Origin: Acidobacteriaceae bacterium
GTDB taxonomy: Bacteria > Acidobacteriota > Terriglobia > Terriglobales > Acidobacteriaceae
DNA length: 8,635 nt
Assembly (NCBI GenBank): GCA_003168235.1
Contig: PMSZ01000548.1
Location: forward strand, 1-8,635
Reading direction: 5' to 3'
Part shown: piece after piece, positions 6,466-8,635 of the stretch
How the letters are laid out: every line of letters starts with the position of its first letter
Position numbering within the stretch: the stretch's first letter is position 1
The notes under the pieces: generated by a model
The model's database searches: none
The model's input: only the letters and a program-made list of their open reading frames with translations
What the model was told of the DNA's origin: nothing
Program-made: the position numbers and the translations under genes

Positions 6466-6508
6466 GCGAAGGACCTGCTTTCTCGTGCTGGGAAAGCAGG
6501 TGCTTCGC
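6466..6508. repeat. Strong hairpin, dispersed-repeat type, between convergent ada and pirin genes
   Basis: GCGAAGGACCTGCTTTC (6466-6482) pairs with GAAAGCAGGTGCTTCGC (6492-6508) at 16 of 17 positions, with a nine-base loop. The preceding GTCATCTTGAGCGGAGCGAA (6451-6470) resembles a GTCATYCTGAGCG-type unit that I associate with abundant repeats in several bacterial genomes, from memory and not checked here. Lying between the stop codons of ada and the pirin gene, it could also end transcription from both sides, although there is no T-run. Confidence 0.65.
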
Positions 6509-6520
6509 CCACAACGTGAC

Positions 6521-7426
6521 TCAGCGATGTTTAATGAAGTTGCCGTCCTGCAATTCGGCCATGGCCTGCTTCAACTGCGCCTGCGTGTTCATCACGATCG
6601 GCCCATACCACGCCACAGGCTCCTCGATCGGCTTGCCCGACACCAGCAGGAAGCGAATGCCCTCGTCGCCCGCCTGTACCACGATTTCATCCCCGCGATC
6701 GAACAGAACGAGGGAGTGATTGCGAGCATCGTAAACGGGCGGCGCTTCGGGCTTCGCCACCGACTCGGTCAACACGGCCCGAGGATTCGACGAGTCACGA
6801 AATGTGCCAGCGCCCGCGAAAACGTAGGCGAAGGCGTTGCGCGTGGTTTCGACCTTCAGCCGTTTTCGCTGCCCCGGCGCGACCGAAATGTCCAGATAAG
6901 TCGGATCGGCGGCCACGCCTTCGACCGGACCGCGCTTTCCCCAAAATTCACCGCAGACCACGCGCACCCGCGTGCCGTCATCGTCAGTGACCTCGGGAAT
7001 CGCGCTCGCTGGAATATCCTGATAGCGCGGGTCGGTCATCTTCAGCGACGCGGGCAGATTCGCCCACAGCTGAAAACCGTGCATGCGGCCTTGCTGATCG
7101 CCGCGTGGCATCTCCTGGTGGAGAATGCCGCTGCCCGCCGTCATCCATTGCACATCGCCGGCGGTCATTTTGCCTTTGTTGCCCAGGCTGTCGCCATGCT
7201 CGACCGAGCCCGCCAGCACGTAGGTGATCGTCTCGATGCCGCGGTGCGGATGCCACGGAAATCCGGCAACGTAATCCCCGGGATTGTCGTTGCGAAAATC
7301 ATCCAGCAGTAAAAAAGGATCGAATTCTTTTGTTTTGCCAAAACCGAAAGCACGCTGCAGTTTGACCCCAGCGCCTTCAATGGTCGGTTTCGGTTGAATA
7401 ATCTGTCGAACAGGGCGGAGTGACAT
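6521..7426 (-). CDS. Pirin family protein (bicupin)
   Basis: Pirins are cytoplasmic (in eukaryotes, nuclear) two-domain cupins that bind one metal. Several bacterial members have quercetin 2,3-dioxygenase activity, others bind metabolic or regulatory partners, and the substrate here is unknown. The 301-residue length is usual. The N-terminal cupin contains GFPWHPHRGIETITYVLAG (55-73) and SGILHQEMP (99-107). His59, His61, His103 and Glu105 match the four metal ligands of characterised pirins. LWANLP (120-125) is another family signature. The C-terminal cupin (about 175-270) has FAYVFAGAG (199-207) and ends in the WYGPIVMN motif (273-280). The start ATG 7426 is secured by a purine-rich Shine-Dalgarno, AGGAAGGAAGGA, immediately upstream. 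It is convergent with ada, separated by a hairpin, and divergent from the secreted cupin gene. All metal ligands are present, so an active enzyme is plausible. Confidence 0.94.
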   Translation of the reverse strand: MSLRPVRQIIQPKPTIEGAGVKLQRAFGFGKTKEFDPFLLLDDFRNDNPGDYVAGFPWHPHRGIETITYVLAGSVEHGDSLGNKGKMTAGDVQWMTAGSGILHQEMPRGDQQGRMHGFQLWANLPASLKMTDPRYQDIPASAIPEVTDDDGTRVRVVCGEFWGKRGPVEGVAADPTYLDISVAPGQRKRLKVETTRNAFAYVFAGAGTFRDSSNPRAVLTESVAKPEAPPVYDARNHSLVLFDRGDEIVVQAGDEGIRFLLVSGKPIEEPVAWYGPIVMNTQAQLKQAMAELQDGNFIKHR

Positions 7427-7511
7427 ATTCCTTCCTTCCTCGTCCTCGTCTTCTGTGCGCGCGGCGCGCGCTTCCAGGAGACGGGACCTTCGGTTAGTTC
7501 GCGTTCAAGTG

Positions 7512-7542
7512 ATTAGATGCTGCAGAAAGATAATCGTTGCAA
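7512..7542 (-). promoter_or_regulatory. Possible pirin promoter
   Basis: On the minus strand TTGCAA (7537-7542, four of six matches to a -35 box) is followed after 19 bp by TCTAAT (7512-7517, five of six matches to a -10 box). The spacer is longer than ideal. The -35 lies inside the palindrome at 7530-7549, which would suit control by a bound protein. Confidence 0.3.
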
Positions 7543-7549
7543 CGACTAT
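7530..7549. promoter_or_regulatory. 20-bp palindrome, candidate operator
   Basis: TCGTTGCAACGA (7534-7545) is a perfect 12-bp palindrome, extended to ATA and TAT on the two sides with one mismatched pair (7533/7546). It lies about 105 bp upstream of pirin and about 160 bp upstream of the secreted cupin, in their shared divergent region. The form suits a dimeric repressor or activator, but no regulator gene is visible in the window. Confidence 0.45.
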
Positions 7550-7650
7550 TCTGGCGCCGAGGGCTGCTACCGAGCCGGCTGCCCCGACTCACGAGGATTG
7601 AAATGATTCGCCCTTCTAATCAGTTTGGTTCCGATCCGACGCTTCTGTTA

Positions 7651-7678
7651 TTGACAGATGCCTCGGGCAGGATAAGGT
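7651..7678 (+). promoter_or_regulatory. Sigma70-type promoter for the secreted cupin gene
   Basis: A perfect -35 hexamer TTGACA (7651-7656) is followed after 16 bp by TAAGGT (7673-7678), which keeps the T1, A2 and T6 positions of the -10 box. The implied transcript would start near 7685, about 25 bases before the chosen start codon at 7712. Confidence 0.45.
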
Positions 7679-7711
7679 GTATGACAGCACTGCAAATTGC
7701 GCGAGGTGATC

Positions 7712-8182
7712 GTGACGAAGGGATTGTGGTCGTTGAGGCCGTTCTGCGCCATCTTCTTGGGCCTTTGTTTTTCTGCGGTTGCCCCCGCGCAGGACCCCAC
7801 CAAGGTCGAACCAACCCACTACAAGCTCGCATTCGAAAATGAGTACGTACAGGTGGTCAACGTTCACTACGGACCCCATGAAAAATCCGGCTTGCATGCC
7901 CATATGGGAGGTGTAGTCGTCGTCCTGACTGCTGGACATCTCCGGTTTACGGACGAGAATGGCAAGACCCAAGAGGTATTCGCCAAGCCGGGCGATCCAC
8001 GTTGGTTCCCTCCCTTCAAACACAGAGTCGAAAATCTCGGGGATACGGCATACAACGCCGTCTACATAGGAATCAAGAACAAGCGCTTAGCTGGCGAGGT
8101 CGGCCTGAATACCGGGCCGTCAGAAATGGACGACCAGACGAAGAAGCTCGTGGCAGGTGCGCTGTTGGCGGCTACGAAATAA
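7712..8182 (+). CDS. Secreted single-domain cupin protein, unknown function
   Basis: The product is 156 residues from GTG 7712. This start is chosen because GAGG lies five bases upstream and a signal peptide follows at once (KGLWSLRPFCAIFLGLCFSA, about 3-22, with likely cleavage after APA or APAQ near 26). Upstream in-frame TTG 7697 and GTG 7706 are possible. The mature part is a small cupin. HYGPHEKSGLHAH (52-64) supplies His62 and His64 in the HxH of cupin motif 1. PRWFPPFKHRVENLG (96-110) is motif 2 with His104. The conserved motif 1 glutamate is not where expected (GGVVVV follows), so metal binding may be altered. Export suggests a periplasmic or extracellular role. The substrate is unknown. 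It is divergent from the pirin gene and ends nine bases before the convergent E2 gene. Confidence 0.82.
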   Translation: MTKGLWSLRPFCAIFLGLCFSAVAPAQDPTKVEPTHYKLAFENEYVQVVNVHYGPHEKSGLHAHMGGVVVVLTAGHLRFTDENGKTQEVFAKPGDPRWFPPFKHRVENLGDTAYNAVYIGIKNKRLAGEVGLNTGPSEMDDQTKKLVAGALLAATK

Positions 8183-8191
8183 ACCTACCTA

Positions 8192-8635
8192 TTAGACGTC
8201 TCCGGCGCGCGTGAGATACCGCTGCGGGTTTTGGATTGCCTCCACCAGGTCCCGCATGAAATCCGCTGCTCGCGCGCCATCAACCGCGCGATGATCGCTG
8301 GAAAGAGTCAACGTCATCATGGGACGGACGCCGGGATGGCCATTGACGGGCACGACCCGGTCAGCGATAGCTCCGACCGCCAGAATCGCGGCTTGGGGTG
8401 GAATGATGATCGCAGTGAATGCGTCCACTCCGAACATGCCGAGGTTGCTGATGGTGAATGTGCCGCCAGCAAGGTCGGATGCACGTAGTTTGTGACCGCG
8501 TGCCCGTTCCGTAAGGCCGAGTCGCTGCGTCGCGATCTGGCCCAGCGTTAGCTTCTGGGCGTTGTGGACCACAGGCGCCACCACTCCTTCGTCGACTGCC
8601 ATTGCCAGCCCGATGTTGATCTCGGCATTCTGACG
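8192..8635 (-). CDS. Dihydrolipoamide acyltransferase (2-oxo-acid dehydrogenase E2), C-terminal catalytic part (5' end outside window)
   Basis: E2 subunits form the core of pyruvate and related 2-oxo-acid dehydrogenase complexes and transfer the acyl group from lipoyl-lysine to CoA. The frame stays open to the window edge, adding 11 residues (RQNAEINIGLA) ahead of the methionine at 8602, so about 147 residues of the catalytic domain are visible. The signatures are INIGLAMAVDEGVVAPVV near the edge, GGTFTISNLGMFGVDAF, PPQAAILAVG and the active-site SSDHRAVDG. The catalytic His codon is at 8291-8293 and the Asp codon at 8279-8281. SNLGMFG and PPQAAILAVG favour a pyruvate dehydrogenase-type E2 over a succinyltransferase, but the lipoyl and E1/E3-binding domains are outside the window, so substrate is not certain. 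It is convergent with the secreted cupin gene. Confidence 0.92.
   Translation of the reverse strand, partial: RQNAEINIGLAMAVDEGVVAPVVHNAQKLTLGQIATQRLGLTERARGHKLRASDLAGGTFTISNLGMFGVDAFTAIIIPPQAAILAVGAIADRVVPVNGHPGVRPMMTLTLSSDHRAVDGARAADFMRDLVEAIQNPQRYLTRAGDV

Noticed and set aside
7454..7471. GCGCGC-rich near-palindrome upstream of pirin
   Set aside because: Simple GC alternation, which forms palindromes trivially; no further support for a binding site.
7616..8023. 135-residue minus-strand open frame opposite the secreted cupin
   Set aside because: Antisense to a gene with signal peptide and cupin motifs, with no domain of its own.

Overview
The window (8,635 bp, moderately GC-rich, with a few short AT-rich intergenic patches) looks like chromosomal DNA of a Gram-negative soil bacterium. 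The mix of a partial division/cell-wall (dcw) cluster, small lineage-style membrane proteins and dispersed hairpin repeats suggests an Acidobacteriota member. That assignment is inference from overall gene style; there is no rRNA or other marker here to prove it.

Positions 1-3967 are peptidoglycan synthesis genes on the + strand: the C-terminal two thirds of mraY, a complete murD and a complete ftsW. MraY makes lipid I at the membrane, MurD adds D-Glu to UDP-MurNAc-L-Ala in the cytoplasm, and FtsW polymerises lipid II at the septum. The usual compact order is broken. A 110-bp AT-rich inverted repeat lies between mraY and murD. Two small membrane-protein genes, one on each strand, and a 13-bp tandem repeat lie between murD and ftsW. 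The expected murG and murC do not follow ftsW.

Positions 3982-4845 hold two minus-strand genes of unknown function: a small secreted protein and a bitopic protein with a coiled coil whose layout recalls FtsL/FtsB/DivIC. Positions 4846-5267 have no convincing gene but contain a dense, ordered set of short hairpins that looks like a structured RNA or a remnant of an RNA-bearing mobile element.

Positions 5268-6416 encode a complete bifunctional Ada (methylphosphotriester sensor/AraC activator plus O6-methylguanine-DNA methyltransferase). A strong 17-position hairpin of a dispersed-repeat type separates it from a convergent pirin gene (6521-7426, minus). Pirin is divergent from a secreted cupin protein (about 7712-8182, plus); the intergenic region carries a near-perfect 20-bp palindrome and a plausible sigma70 promoter. 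The window ends in the catalytic C-terminus of a 2-oxo-acid dehydrogenase E2 subunit on the minus strand (8192-8635, partial).

The right half is a string of independent housekeeping and stress genes rather than one operon. I see no CRISPR array, tRNA, rRNA, intact transposase or phage gene.
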